A stretch of DNA of 64,000 nucleotides. Origin: Setaria digitata (taxonomy: Eukaryota; Nematoda; Chromadorea; Rhabditida; Setariidae). Positions within the stretch are counted from its first letter, which is position 1; the number at the start of each line of letters is the position of its first letter. The position numbers were made by a program, and so were the translations under genes. Positions 20,001-36,242 of this stretch are shown here, piece after piece. The DNA lies in assembly GCA_003640385.1 (NCBI GenBank), contig RCAB01000227.1:1-64000 (forward strand). The letters run 5' to 3'. The notes beneath the pieces were generated by a model. The model had not been told where the DNA came from and searched no databases. It worked only from the letters and a program-made list of their open reading frames with translations.

Positions 20001-23000
20001 TCCTATTCTCGAAATTAAAGCCACTGCTGCGATACCGATGCGTTCAACTATTGTTGATGGAAAACGTGAAGGTGAACGCATATATATGGCACCACCAAAA
20101 TATAAACTTGCTGCAGTTACGGATTCGTTAGCTCGTGTAGCCTTAATTGATGTTAGTGGTACTGTTTATCCATTTGCACTCTTTTGTCTGATTCCCAACT
20201 TAAATACTTGCATATCACTATTTGTAGAATCCATCGTAAAATTTGGATGTAGGAAGAGTTTCTTCCAGAAAGTTGAGCATTTTATATTTCTTTTCTATGG
20301 ATTATAAAATACAAAAATTTGCGGATAAACGGAATTTACGGACAAATCTGTAGATTAGGTCTCGTCATATGGTTCGGATGTGGAAAGGATACCGTGATGC
20401 ACGCTGTGCCTGGTTGGAAGGTATGTCTACTTTGGATCGGAAGAGAAGTAAATATGAGCTTGAGCCACAACCGTCAACCGCATTGTTCTTGGTAATATTT
20501 GCACCAAGACGAGGTTTACTCGAAGCTTGGAGTATGCAGGTAAGCCTAATTTAAAGATTTCTTCATTTCTTATGTGTACTTTTTTGTGAAAGGAGATATT
20601 CAGCTTAAATTCTTCTAGTTGATTTCATTTCATTTCTGTGCTTCGATATTTGATTATAATTTTCGAATATTATTTCATTTAAACTCAGGATACCATGTTA
20701 ATTCTGAATGAGGTTTCGAGTTCTTTTCTTGTTGAGGTGGAAGGAAGGAAAGGCTTCTTGAGTTTATAAAATCCTTTCCTTCCACATCGGTGTTTTATTA
20801 AAGCTTCTGTTTCTGGTGTTTAAACACTTTACTACCTAGCAAAAGTAATACCTGGATAGAAGTTCCTTGTTGTTCTACTTAATTGTTTTCATTAAAATTC
20901 AGAATGGAAAGCGGGTTTTTGCGTCAACAGTTGATCGGCATGGTCGGTTAATTGGAATACCACGACTTAGCGATCAATTATTAGGTTGTGATGATCGCGC
21001 TGCCTCATATTTGCCATCTGTTTTCTTTCTGTCATCAAATGGAACAATTCAAGTAAGATTGACCAGAAATACTGAAATTTATGTGCTAATCAACCCTTGC
21101 TTAAACCTTAAAAAATATTAAAATGCCAATTTTAATCGCTTTCTTAGTTTCCTTTTCGTATATTTTCAGCAGTTGCGGATTCCTTTTCATCGTGCATTGT
21201 CGGACGAAAATGACTTTGCTATTCATGACTCCAGCATTATCAAAGAGGTTGTAGCTCGCAATATAAAGCTACTTTCAGGCGCTTGTTTTTTCTTCTTTAG
21301 ATAAAGTAAAACTGAAAAATGGGATAGTTATTCATTACTTTTTAACTGTAATCTTTCTTCCATGGAGGGAAGGCTATAGAGAATACTTGGGCGATCAAGT
21401 AAATATTTTTAAAATCGTATCCAATGCTTTTTTATTTGAGATTCAGTGGTGAGGGTTATATTTCCGACTCACATTTTCAAATATCTCATTTTATTACTTG
21501 GAGTATGGTGATGGCCTCTGGTTGTTTTACTGAAGCTTACTGGTATTAGGAATAATTTTAAACATGAAATTCAAAAAACACTTGAAATCCAACTTGCAAC
21601 TTACCACTTTCCTGGCGCATAGCGAAAGATGAGTTCCAGATTAATCATATGGTAAAAAACGGCAATATGGGAAACTGTTCAACTTGGTTGCAATTCTTCC
21701 GAGCTCTACGGACCATTCCTGCAATGAGAGAAAGTATCGATATTCTTTGGTGGAATTGTGATATTGACCGTTGCAGACTTGGTTCTATAATGACTTCCGT
21801 TCTTCAACATGTGGAAAGCTACCATGCTGTGGTCTGTGTATTCCAGTATTTTGGAAAGAGCGTGATTTCGAGATCATTTTTAGCTGTAATTTTGTCACTC
21901 CGATCATCACTTAGTTGTTTAATGCTAACAGGAAATTAGTTTCGTCGTTGTTTTAAGAATGGTACTGAATATCGCCAAATTTGGGTTATAAGCTCTTCCC
22001 TTCTCATTTACAATTTTCCCCTTCTCATTTAGATTTTTTTTTTTTTTTTGTTGTTGCCGTTTTTAGCTCTCGTAATATATCATTACATTTTGCTAAAATA
22101 TAGAAATTTTATAAACGGAATTTTTCAAAATTTTAAAAATTTGTGAACTGTTCGGAAATTCTTTTTGTTTTTCTCGAATTAAATGGCAACTAATTTTTGT
22201 CGTGCGAAAAGTGAGAAGATCGAAAAGACAGGTGTTGCTAAAAAACTTTTCATTGATAACGAACTGTTATTGTTTTATGATAATTACGGTTGCTAAAATC
22301 TTTGATTTCATTTATTATGAGTTTATGTTTTCAGAAGAAATATCCAGAGAGCGACAGTTTGATAATTTATATTATTACAATCTCACGGCTCCTTGATGTT
22401 TATATATATTTGCATAAGACGGAAAGTGGGCCAGCGAATGAGATAAGTGAGGAGACCGAAAAGATAGATGTTGCTAAAAAACTTTTCATTGATAAGGAAC
22501 TGCTAGATTTATGCTTGGCACGAATTTCTCAGTAAGTTTAAAACAGATTTGCCTAGTTCCATAATTCACGTCATAATTAATTTAATATTGTCTTTTCGAC
22601 GGGTAAATATTTCCTTCCTGATTGCTTGCTTACCCGGCAATTGCTGCTGAGTTTCAGTTTTTCTAAAAATATGGGAATTGAATAGTTTTGTTCTTTAATT
22701 TTTCAGCCTATTTAATTGTACAGTAAATCTAAACTTTTTTTTTTTAAAGAATCTTCCCTCTTTCAGATATCACACTAACAAGGATTGTCCGGAAGAGAAA
22801 AACCTCACATTTGCTGAATTCATATCACATTTTGACTTGTCTCAAGCAATCCTGAATGCATCAAGTCGAAGAAAATTGAAAAACAAGTATTTTTGCATCT
22901 GTTTTTGATCCTGTTGAAGGAAATTGGGAACAGCCTAATAAATTCACTTAAAATAAGAAAGCTCAGACTTTTTTCAGACTGCTTAAGAAAACTCGTGCCT

Positions 23001-26000
23001 TCGGTAAACTCCTTTTTGAAAGCATTTTGATGAGGCGCTGTACTATCGAACAATTCGTAAATCATGTGGTACTACAGCTTGGCTTATCAGAAGTGAGATA
23101 CTAGTTCATTTATGAATGACTTTATTGTCTCTACAAATTTATTTGACATATTTTACCTGTAAATCATTATTTCTTCTTTTAAACCTAGTGCTAGTTGGCA
23201 ACCATACTTCCAACATATGGCACTTTTCACCTATGTCCTTCTCGTCATAATTTCATATGACTGTATTCATCCACCATTCTCTTCCGGATGTAAATAAATG
23301 TAGTTCTGGATCATTTAGACACAAAATTTCCTAGTTTTATTTAATATAATGTTAAATAGGAGAAATTTTGTTTTCAGGAAGACTTTGCGGAGGCGTTTTG
23401 CGCATATTGGTTGAGTCCACGTAGCGATCCCGTTATCTGTTTTCCACTTATTTTAACTCTTTGTGAGCATCTGTCTAAAGTTGACAGTGATGGACAGTTA
23501 TGGCTGACTAAAGTAGAGCGAAACATCCTTAACAGGTTGTTGAGTAGTATTTTCTGTAACCTCTTTTGCTGAATTTTTTTCACAGTTTGATAATGTTTTA
23601 TGTGTCGGTAGGAGTATTTTTTATTCATAGCTAAAGAAGTCATTTTCTCAGTTGTAAAATGCTGTATAATATTAAATTTCTAGCCAAGAGCTTGGTCCAG
23701 CTTTAACTCTGTGTCTGGTTGCACGTGCTATCGCATTCACTCAGAAGCATTTATCACCTAATAAAGTTAGTTCTAGATATTAATTTCTTTTTTTTTTCTT
23801 TTTTTTAAAGTGGTTCGTGCAGAAGCACCTATAAACTCCTTTATCAGATAACACAAAGAAAATTAAGACAATGTTTTAATGAAAAATACCATTTCAGGTT
23901 AGGAGCAGCAGTGAATTTAATAACGACCTGCGTCATGAAGATTGGGATCATGTGGAACTATCATTGGAATGGTGGGATTTGCTTTTAAGGCACTTACAGT
24001 GCATGATTGTTCTAAAAGCGCTACCTGGTGAATTACGCATCTGCCTTTCGGATATGGTTCATAATGGTCCTGCTTACTATAGGGAACAGGTGTTTTAATC
24101 TTTCTATCCTTTAAAATTTAAAAACATACATCAGTGTTCATTGGAATTGAGACTTTGTTTCATACTCATTTAAAGAATATTTCCTCCTTAATTTCTCATT
24201 GAGCTTAATGTTTCCTGGTGAAGAATGCCGTTCATATCAAATATCCACATCATAGTACTGAAAAATCAAGCGAGTATGTTGATCGTAAGGAATAAATTAA
24301 TATAACGACTAGATCAGGTAGTAGTTCTTTGCAAAATTTCTATGGATGTTCAACTTTTAGATTGGTAGATGGTCAGCTGGATTTTGTTTGGAGCCAGAAC
24401 ATCTGTATGATATTTTTGATGATCCGACAGTAGTAAATCCAAAAATAAAATGGGAAGTTACAATCGGTGAATTGCGAAAATTGTTTCCAATAAGTCTACC
24501 GCCTCAACTTATTGTATGTGATTGTGCTTGGGAATGTATTAATGCTTGGAGACGTCGCAAGGACAAGGATGAAGCTTATAAATTATTAGAAGTATCTGTT
24601 TCCTACATATTTAATAATGCCTTTTTATCGGTATCTCCATCTTTTCAGATTATGAATGCTTTGTTTATAGTGCAGCAGTTTAATATAAGTTATTTTATCT
24701 GTTTTCGTTTAGCTTCTCGGTGAATAATTTGTGCGGAATAATTTTCTTTACTTTCCATTTTCCTGCAGATAGAAGCGGATAGTTCTTTTGCATCTTTTGC
24801 TTTTTTTCTTAATTGCTTATCATTCCAGAAAGCAGTGAAATTTGTGGAACTTCTTGGTGAAGCAGGTCGATTGCAGCATGGTATATGTTTTATGCTTTGG
24901 GACACATTTCTTCGTCAACCTTTCCGATACATTTACGATTTTTTAAATCGAAAATCATCGAAGTTCAAAAAATTGGAGGATTGCCGAATGGATTTGGTAA
25001 GAGTAGTTAAAATTTTCAGAATTCATGTAGAATTTGCTGAACAAATGAAATTTTCCGCAACACTAATTAATTAAATTAGCAGATTAAACGTCTATTACGT
25101 CTATTCTTAAATAACCATAAACGACTGAAACTACCCGAAAAGTGTGACATCATTGATGGTAAAACATCTTATATATTGTTTCGAAGATTCAGTGATCTGA
25201 CGTAATGCCCTCATATATTTCAGTTTCATTTATACTGCAATAGTAAGCAACTAAAATTAAAATTTTATGACAACAGTTGTCTGATTCATGCAGTGTTTTT
25301 TTAAGCATAATTGAAGTTAAATTGAAATTTCAGCAGCATTTTCCTTCCTGCTGTACGAAAGTTCTGCGTTTATTACGAAATTCTGTTCGATATGCAGAAG
25401 TACTGGTCGAAGATAAGGAATCATCGACTGTTTTAACTGGCTATAATTTATTTGAAGATTTTATTGAAGCAATTTTCGAATTTCAGCGGCGTAAGGAGGC
25501 AAAACCGAAGTGTGTTCTGTTTCTATTATTTTCCCTTCAGTTATGGATAAGTAAAGTAGGTAGTACCAGGCATACTTTTTTTTTCTTTTTTTTTGTGGGG
25601 AGGGGGGGAGGGGGAAAGGGGTTGGCGTTTTATCACGGTTTAAGTATAGAAGATTGCAAGCTTCCGATGTCATTCATTTTTCAACTTAGTTTACTGGCTT
25701 TGTGGAATTACAGTGAATTACTTAGTAATCCTTTTGATATTAAGTTTTCATAGATTAATCTTGTTATTGATTGTGTAGGTTATCGTTTCTAATACACCAT
25801 TACTGATTACCTAGCGGTGGTTGATTTCTGTTCGCAAATGTTCACGAGGAATGTTTCTCATGGATGCACATTTATTTTTAAATGAAATTTGCAGATTAAT
25901 TTATTACTGCTTCTTTCATTAACCTATTATTTTCAATACTTTAAAGTTACTGTTTAAAGTTCGCTAAATTTTATCATAGCATTTTTTTCTCTTTTTTTTT

Positions 26001-27486
26001 AACTCTATGTTGTAACAAAAAAGGAAGCTTCGAAAATATGAAGTGCTAGAGGTATTTAACGATTTTTGATTTTTGTGTTTTGCTTTTTTGATACTTTTCA
26101 GAAAGCCATTGAGTCTCTTAGCTGGACTCCAAAAACCGGTGAATTATCCTCTTGTTTGCCATCATCATGATCTTGCAATGGTGATTGAGTTGCAAGTAGG
26201 TTTATATATATATTTTTTGAAGTTTTTTGCGATTGAGTGATGCAGTTGTGGGGGGTTGCTTGCACTAATAAATCAAAAGGTTAGATACCGACAGAGCATC
26301 TGTCTTCAGCGTGAAACATCTGGAAATAAAGCATATAAAATATACGATTTTAAGACTCTTTATTCATCCAAAATTTTTTTTTTTTTTTTTTTTTTTTAAG
26401 GCGCTGAATAGAAGGAACGCCTATCGTGTAAATTTTATTGAGTTAACTACTTTGAGATTAATGACAATGAAGACTGACATAATAGCTGGAATTTAAAACG
26501 CAGAGCTCATAAAATCTGCAGGTTGCATTAGAAGAATGGCCTCCAGGACCAAAATATTTGTTCGATTCAGTTGGTGAACGGGCCTTTTTTGAGTCGTTTT
26601 ATTCTCATCCATTAATTCCATTGGAAAGCGTTACGGAAAGTATTCGAGAAAGGAGGATGGAATTCCTGAAAAAATGTGTTACATATCATGGCTCACCGGA
26701 ATTTACCCGTGATCTCCGTTTTCATATTTATGATTTGGCTGATGATTGGAAACTTAATGCTGACGAAATCAAGGGGAAGGTATAATTTCGAAGCTCTGAA
26801 ATTTGTTTAATGGGTAATCCTGAGAGTATGAAATGTGATTGATTTTTGTAAATTCAAAGTATTTCAGCCCCAAAAATTCTTTAAATTTAAATCCAGAGAT
26901 CTGTGGTTCCTAAAACATTTTGTTCATAAGCACTACATATTTCTTCAGGGCTTTCCATATTTCAGGAAGTCATTACTTTATTCCAAAAAGGTCTTGACTG
27001 CAAAGCAAGGGATATCTTAAGAGTGATGGAAAACATGGAACTTTTACCGTACGAACTTTTCGATATAGCTATTGCACGTATCAGGAAATGGTTCGACACA
27101 AATGAAAAAGATCTCATGATGCGTGGTTTACGAATGTCGCTGATGAATGATGGGTAGGATGCCTTTCAAGAATGAATAACGTTATCTTAGCTGCTTTGCT
27201 TTTTTTGTTATAACGTGGGTGATGAATGTGGGAGGGCATCATGTTGGTCAAAATAATCTAAAGCGTGTAACTTTTACCTTGATTCCAAATATCTTTTGAT
27301 ATTTTTAGGATGATGAAATGTATTCGTGAATCGAAAATTGAAGTTGTAATGGTTTCACCTGATGATATTAGTCAACTTATGCGGCAAGTGAGAATATATC
27401 TAGACCGTGTGCAGCCGAGTGATCAAGCAGTTCGAGTTCATCGCCTTGCCGTCGATTTTGAAAAACTTATAGCTATGATTCAGTAG
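17012..27486 (+). CDS. rbg-2: Rab3 GTPase-activating protein non-catalytic subunit (RAB3GAP2 / RBG-2)
   Basis: Regulatory subunit of the Rab3GAP complex, which acts on Rab3 in exocytosis and on Rab18 at the ER. Twenty-six exons: 17012-17114, 17463-17587, 17697-17805, 18104-18228, 18358-18518, 18759-18891, 19239-19412, 19652-19792, 19918-20163, 20354-20539, 20903-21052, 21170-21247, 21640-21828, 22335-22531, 22767-22886, 22978-23092, 23378-23535, 23684-23765, 23898-24089, 24361-24591, 24829-24996, 25334-25509, 26102-26195, 26522-26779, 26966-27153 and 27309-27486. They total 4077 nt, about 1358 aa; human is 1393. Family signatures include an acidic WD/DW-rich N-terminus, SNGYVRFFTERG, RMWKGYRDA, FAPRRGLLEAWS, IPFHRALSD and the C-terminal VNYPLV segment. 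Introns after 18891 and 19792 use GC donors (CAG|GCATG). The end of exon 13 is ambiguous by one codon (21828 or 21831), and the first exon is the least certain. Confidence 0.95.
18892..18893 (+). other. Non-canonical GC splice donor
   Basis: The exon end AGTCAG is followed by GCATGA. Reading on gives TGA two codons later, while splicing to the TTTGTAG acceptor at 19237-19238 restores the RAB3GAP2 frame. This supports a GC-AG intron. Confidence 0.75.
19793..19794 (+). other. Non-canonical GC splice donor
   Basis: The exon end AGTCAG is followed by GCATGTAG, where read-through meets TAG. Joining to the acceptor at 19916-19917 restores the frame at LTSSVAS. A second GC-AG intron in the same gene with the same CAG|GCATG context. 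Confidence 0.75.
22211..22269 (+). repeat. Partial copy of RAB3GAP2 exon 14 in the preceding intron
   Basis: The 59 bp here match 22447-22505 in the exon (53/59 identical by eye), including VAKKLFID and the run after it. The copy has no matching splice sites around it, so it looks like a local partial exon duplication now drifting. Confidence 0.8.
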
Positions 27487-27861
27487 CCATGTCCTTATTT
27501 AATATTTATTTGTACAGGTGTCGTTGGTGTGCTTCCTGCTTATTCATTTCCAAAAAAATGGTAGAATGATTAGAAATGAAAGTGAATGTAATGTATTCAT
27601 CGATGATTGCGAAACGAATTTTTGAAATCCTGTTCCTCTTTGTCAGGCAAATATTATGCAATGTTTGTTCAATGATTTGTAGGAATTTCGAAGTTTTCAA
27701 ATTTCTTTCAAGAAATTGTAAGCATAAGTCCTCAAAAGATTTCAAGTTTTTAATCCAAATTTGAGAAATTTTCGATTCTATTACTTTGTAACTATGAATA
27801 GTTAGGTTTACAATTTACTGCTGTAAAATCTATGTTTTTATTCCAGTACATTTGCTCTTTC

Positions 27862-27908
<47 letters not shown>

Positions 27909-30900
27909 NCGCTAACGGCAGCTACTCAGAAATCGGAGATATGCTAGGTCATCTGAAAGGAATGAGGAGAATTTTGCGCCTCGTTTGTTTGCATTCTTTC
28001 ATTGAATAGTTGAGTTTCTGAGTTTCTTGTGTTTTTTTACGGATCCGTTCACCTTTTTTTTTTGCAAATCTTATAATGTCTGTGATTCATTTTTACGGGT
28101 TTCTTTTTATTATTATTATTATTATTTATTTCGCTAAAAATCGTTCACTGTTTGATCAGGCCTTATTTATTAGCTGTAAATCGATTGATTTGCCTGTTAT
28201 TGAAATTGAAACGATGTAGAGAAGTGCCGAGGAAGAGAGGATAAAAACGATATCTAAATATGAGAGATTTTCAGTTTTCAAGGATATTAGGATTTTAGGT
28301 CGGGATATTAATGAAAAAAATGCCTTGAAGTGGAAGTTGTGAGGTGAGATGCATTTTTTATTAACATTTTCATGTTCAGAAATGTATTCATAATGATATA
28401 TCATGTGGGCATTCAAAATAAGTCTTCGAAATACCGAAAAAGTGAAACGTCTACTGAAATTTCGACTGTCTGATCACTGAAATTTCAGTTTGTTTTGTGA
28501 TTTCTGTAATTTTCTTTCATTTTTTTTTTTTTTTTTAATTTTTTATTTTGATAGTTGCTAACACAAAAAAGCTTCCTGTTCTTTTGATTTGTTATATTTT
28601 TCCATTCCATCCATTTAAGATTGCTGTAGTTTACTTCATTACATGCAAGTTTTTCTTTTTTTCTCTCATCTAATCTACTTCGACGTCTTAGAAGTGTAAC
28701 ATTTGATTAGTGATCAGTGAATCCTTATGTTTCATACATTTCGTTAAGTTTCATTTCACATTATATGGCACTTGTCATAGGTATATGTATATGGTACTTT
28801 ATAATGTGTATTTGTGTTGATTGAAATATCTGATCAATATTAAATACTAGATATTTGTTTATTGCCAATTTAAGGCCTGATTATTTTGAATTTTCAGATT
28901 TTGATTTGCCATCCATCAGCCCACTAATGAAATTGATGACGGTATTTGGAGTGTAGAAAGAGATACTCATTTTGATATTACAATGCAGAATTATTTTATT
29001 TTTGACAAAACCTATCGTAAACGAGTTATTCTTGAGCAACTTTCTTAAACTGGGCTAATTTAATGGCAATCTGGGACTTCTTAAATTTGGGATCTTGCTT
29101 AGTAAAATTTTAAATTCGGGAGTGCATTTTGCTGTTAAATAATTTTTATATTGATAAAATTTTGCATTTCATCATTATTAGTCGTTGATTGCATCAACAG
29201 TATATGTGGTACATATATATATGTGTTTTAATTTTACTGCTTCAGGCAAAATAGAAATGAAAGAGAAGGAAAGCGGAACAGGTTTGATTTTTCCTTTTGA
29301 TATCTCAGCTCTGAAGTGTTATTTGACCTTCAGAAGGCAGTGACCTCTCTTGAATTGATGGGGTAAGAGAATTTGTGGTTGTGAGATTGGTTGATGTTGC
29401 AGTAAAATGAGGGGAATAATTTTGTGCGCTATAGAAATGAATGCAAATTGAATATTTTCGTCTTCAAATTTTTGATTCTTTAGTCAAAAGAAAGGGTCAT
29501 TTGTTCATAGCAATTGTTTTCTTTTTCTCGCCGAAATATTTTTGTCGAGAAATTTCATATTCTAATCTTCTTTTTTTTTTGCTTTTCTGTCTATTGTATT
29601 TCATTCCACTCACTATATTCAGTGTTTTACAATTATCAGTTTATCATTTTATCACTTTTGTTCTCATCGTTCACTTAGGTGTGTATATATATATATACAT
29701 TTGTTTCGATGCGGTATCTTTAAAATATGATAAAGAGTTAATTTGAGTGAATTGAGGTATATTTCATTAAGGTAAATCTACTCTTCTATTTACATACTTC
29801 TCTTCATCTTTCCCTCCTGTTTTTTTTTTTTCCTCTCCATAAAGGTCAGGTTACAGGGTCATTCACTTGTGCAATCGATTTCAGCATCTGCAACAGTGTG
29901 TTACATGTTTTCTTTGCTTCTTTGATCCTCTCCCCGAATTTGTACTCTTAATAAACACTCTCAATCTTTATTCCTTTATTACTGTTGTAAACGAGTTTAT
30001 TTGTTTATTCTGTCTGAACATTTTCCACCTCTCGAGCTAGATTCTAGTGACTATATCGTTTGTTCTCGTTCTATGTATTAGCATTTAGCTATTTTTTTAC
30101 ACTTAATTTCCTTCTAATTTTACCTGTATGATTGTTAATTAAATTTATTTCATCTTAAATTAATTAAATTCACAGTTTAATTACATGTCTAACACAAACT
30201 GTCTCTTCTCTTCCTCTACTTTATAGCATTTTATAATAATTATTAGCCATTACTTCGAAAAATTACAAATGTAATTATTACTCGCCAAGTATTGAATATA
30301 ATTTTTAGATCTTCTGAATGTCATTTTTTTCTCCTTTGTTTTCCTTTGTTTTTCCCCCTTTCTCTCTTCTTTTTCATTTGATTTGGTTTGTTACCCGATT
30401 GAGTGGTTGATTTAATTAAAAATATTTCGATTTAAAATATATTTGAAATAGTAGTAATGTGTGGGAATGATTTCATTCTAATAGGTGTTTAGTTTGAAAT
30501 AATAATCTCTTATCATTGCCTCCATTGGTCGGTTGTTCATTTCCAACAGCTGTTTAGGAAAAGAAGATACATAACATATAGCATCATTTGTTTTTTTTTC
30601 CTATTATTGCTTTTCTGAGTTCTCTGTTAAATCATTTAAAAAAAATAAAAGTAAATTTTCATTTTATCCTTTTAAAATATATTCGTTTTTCTTCCAATAA
30701 TTTTTAATTTATTTCATTTCGTTTTCTCTCCTTTTTTTTCTCTCTCATTAATTTTCGATTCATTTCATTTCTTTTTCTCTTTTTCCTTTTTTCCTTTATC
30801 CACTTATCAATTTTGACGTTTTATTATGGTTGATTTGATTTCATTTTGTTTTTTATTGTGGCATAGTGCTAATTAATTAATGCTATGCTAATAATACTGG

Positions 30901-33355
30901 AAAAAAGAAAATTTCTTTTTATTTTCATTTTTTTTCCTTTTTCTGTTTTCACTTCATTATCACTTTGTTTCGTTTATTATTTTTCGGCATTTACCAATTT
31001 TTTCTTTCCCTTGTTTACTGTAAAATTTAAAAAGAAGAGTTTTTTTTTCTATTCATTTTCAATTTATTGCATGCTATTTTTTTTCTGCGTAAAGGAATGC
31101 TTTTTGCTTTTTGCTTAGAATTTATTTATAATTTTTTGGAGAAAAAGTTTTCAAGCACGTTTAAAATTTGAAAAAAGTTCCTTTTTGTTCGGTTTAAAAT
31201 AAATTTAGAAAGCTGTATTGGTTTTTATCTGAATTTTTACGAATAGAAAATTATAAATTCGATTTAAAATTATGAAAATGTTAATTAGAAAACTCAGCTT
31301 GAATGTACAATATTTTGTTTTAATGAGTTTTGAAATAGAATTTCCAATAATTTATCTTCTTTTACATTGTCAAACACACTACTATACTAATAAATAATAC
31401 TTAAAAAAAAATTTTCGACTTAATTCTAAAGCATTGTCTAATTGACAATCAATTTTAAGCTATATGTTAACAGAAAAAAAAAAAAAGAAATTATTGATTT
31501 AGTTTTATCTTTCCCAAAAGAACATAAGATGATGAAAGTATGGAAAATGCTAGATTTTGTCATAGGAAAAAACAAAAATGATACATACTATTATAGATTG
31601 TTTTCTTTTCAATTTTTTCCCAAATTTCCTTCAGCATTTATTTTATTTAAAGAAACATTTAATACCATTACTATCCAGTTACAAATGATTAATTTCCACT
31701 TTATTTTCATAATCATATTGCAAATTTCTATCTCTTAAGGGCTAATTTTCCTGCTTTTTCTTTTTTATTTTTTGTTTTTGAAAATAAATGATACGATATG
31801 TTACCAAGTGATTTAGTTATATTTTGTTAATTTTTAACTTAATTTTTCACTTTCATTTATACTGAATGCTTATTTTAATTAATATATTTGTAGTTAAGAA
31901 AAACTTTTCGTAATTTTTAATACTTTATTAAAATGATAATATTTGTCATTTTCTGTTATTATCTTATCATTTTGAATTGATGATTGATTATAAGTGTTTG
32001 TGTTTTAGCTCAATAAAATTAGCAGTTGTTTTAATCGAAAATTTTTCCGTCATTTTCTTTCCCTTACTCCTTAATTTTAAACGATTATTGGAAAAAAAAA
32101 TATTCCTCATTTCTTTTCTCTTATATGAAGTTTTTCTTCTTTTTTTCCTTCCCTTCCGCTGTTCTTCGTAATTTCTCCCTCCTTCATCCTTCCATTTCAC
32201 ATTCTTTTGTATTAGAATGAAAAAAAAAAAAGTCTAAATAACTAAATGTCTATATATAATTTTTTTTCGTTGTATATGCCAAAGAAAAAAGACGAAAATT
32301 ATGCAATCAAATGAATGAAATGAAGTTTGTTTTAGCATTTTGCTGAAACAAATTGCTTAAGTGGTTTAAATATCTTGTATTTCAGTGTATTGAATATTTA
32401 GGTTAAGCTTTACTAAGTTTTCGTATGTATATTTTGTGACATACAGTGTCATCAGACTATCTTTCATATTATTTGTTATCTTGTCTGAACTGTTATTTCA
32501 GTTATTTTGCTATTTTTTTTTTTTATTTCTTTTTCCTTTTTTTTGTTCTAAATTTAGTTTAGTGAAAGAAAGAAGGATCAGGTTTTACTGTTTGTGTGTA
32601 TGTATGTATGTTAATTGGAAAAGTTAGTTTTTACCTTAAAATTCTTTCAAGTAAATGATATTTTATTGTAATAGATCAGTTTTAGTTTACAAATATGCAT
32701 TTACATCGTTTCACTAATAAAATATCTTATAATTCATTTTCTGAAATTTATCATATTGGTTTTCATAAATTTCGAGCGAAAACTATTCGATAAGCAATCA
32801 TCGTAGGATTAGTTAACGTCTTTAGTATTAATAAACATTGATTATCAATAATGAATGAAGAAGTATGATGCTTTGTTGATAATTTAAATGTAGTTAAATT
32901 TCCTCACTGAATGTTTACAGTTTCCTGCTAGAATTGTTTTGATTTAATATCTGATATTTGGTAGTTGAATAGGAGAAAAAAAAATCTTGGTTTTATCTTT
33001 TTTTTGGTTTTTTTTTTTTCTCCCTCTCTCTGAGAATAAATTTTTCATATGTAATGTTTTGCATTTGCATTAAATATCGATCAATTTTAAATTGTTTAAG
33101 TGAATGAAATATTTTGTAAACAAATTACGTTAAAGATACGTATTATATATGCATTATATATGCATTTTTCATTTCATTCAATCGTAGATTTTTTTTTTGA
33201 CTCCTCTTTTTTGTTTCTTTCGTTTTGTTGTTTCCATTTTCAGTAAGTTAATTGTTGTAATTCTACATATTGGTATTTGTTTTCTTCTCTTTTTTTTTCT
33301 CCTTATAGTGCAATTTTCAGATATTAATTAAATAATCTGGTGAAGCGAAATAAAA
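27487..33355. other. 5.9-kb gene-poor AT-rich interval
   Basis: No exons could be supported on either strand. It contains long T-rich and A-rich runs, a poly-T tract with an assembly gap at 27909, a TTA microsatellite near 28106-28127, TA runs near 29690 and many short open frames of low complexity. It may hold the 3' UTR of RAB3GAP2, the promoter of the REEP5-like gene and unrecognised non-coding exons. A TTTTCAG acceptor (33319-33320) lies 35 nt before the REEP5-like ATG. Confidence 0.5.
27863..27909. repeat. Poly-T tract ending in an assembly gap
   Basis: A run of about 46 T residues followed by a single N. The true homopolymer length and any missing sequence are unknown. Confidence 0.9.

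Positions 33356-36242
<2,887 letters not shown>

Noticed and set aside
28000..33000. Several short ORFs of 60-100 codons in the AT-rich interval
   Set aside because: Composed of Phe/Ile/Lys/Leu runs from T/A homopolymers, with no domains or splice signals; expected by chance.
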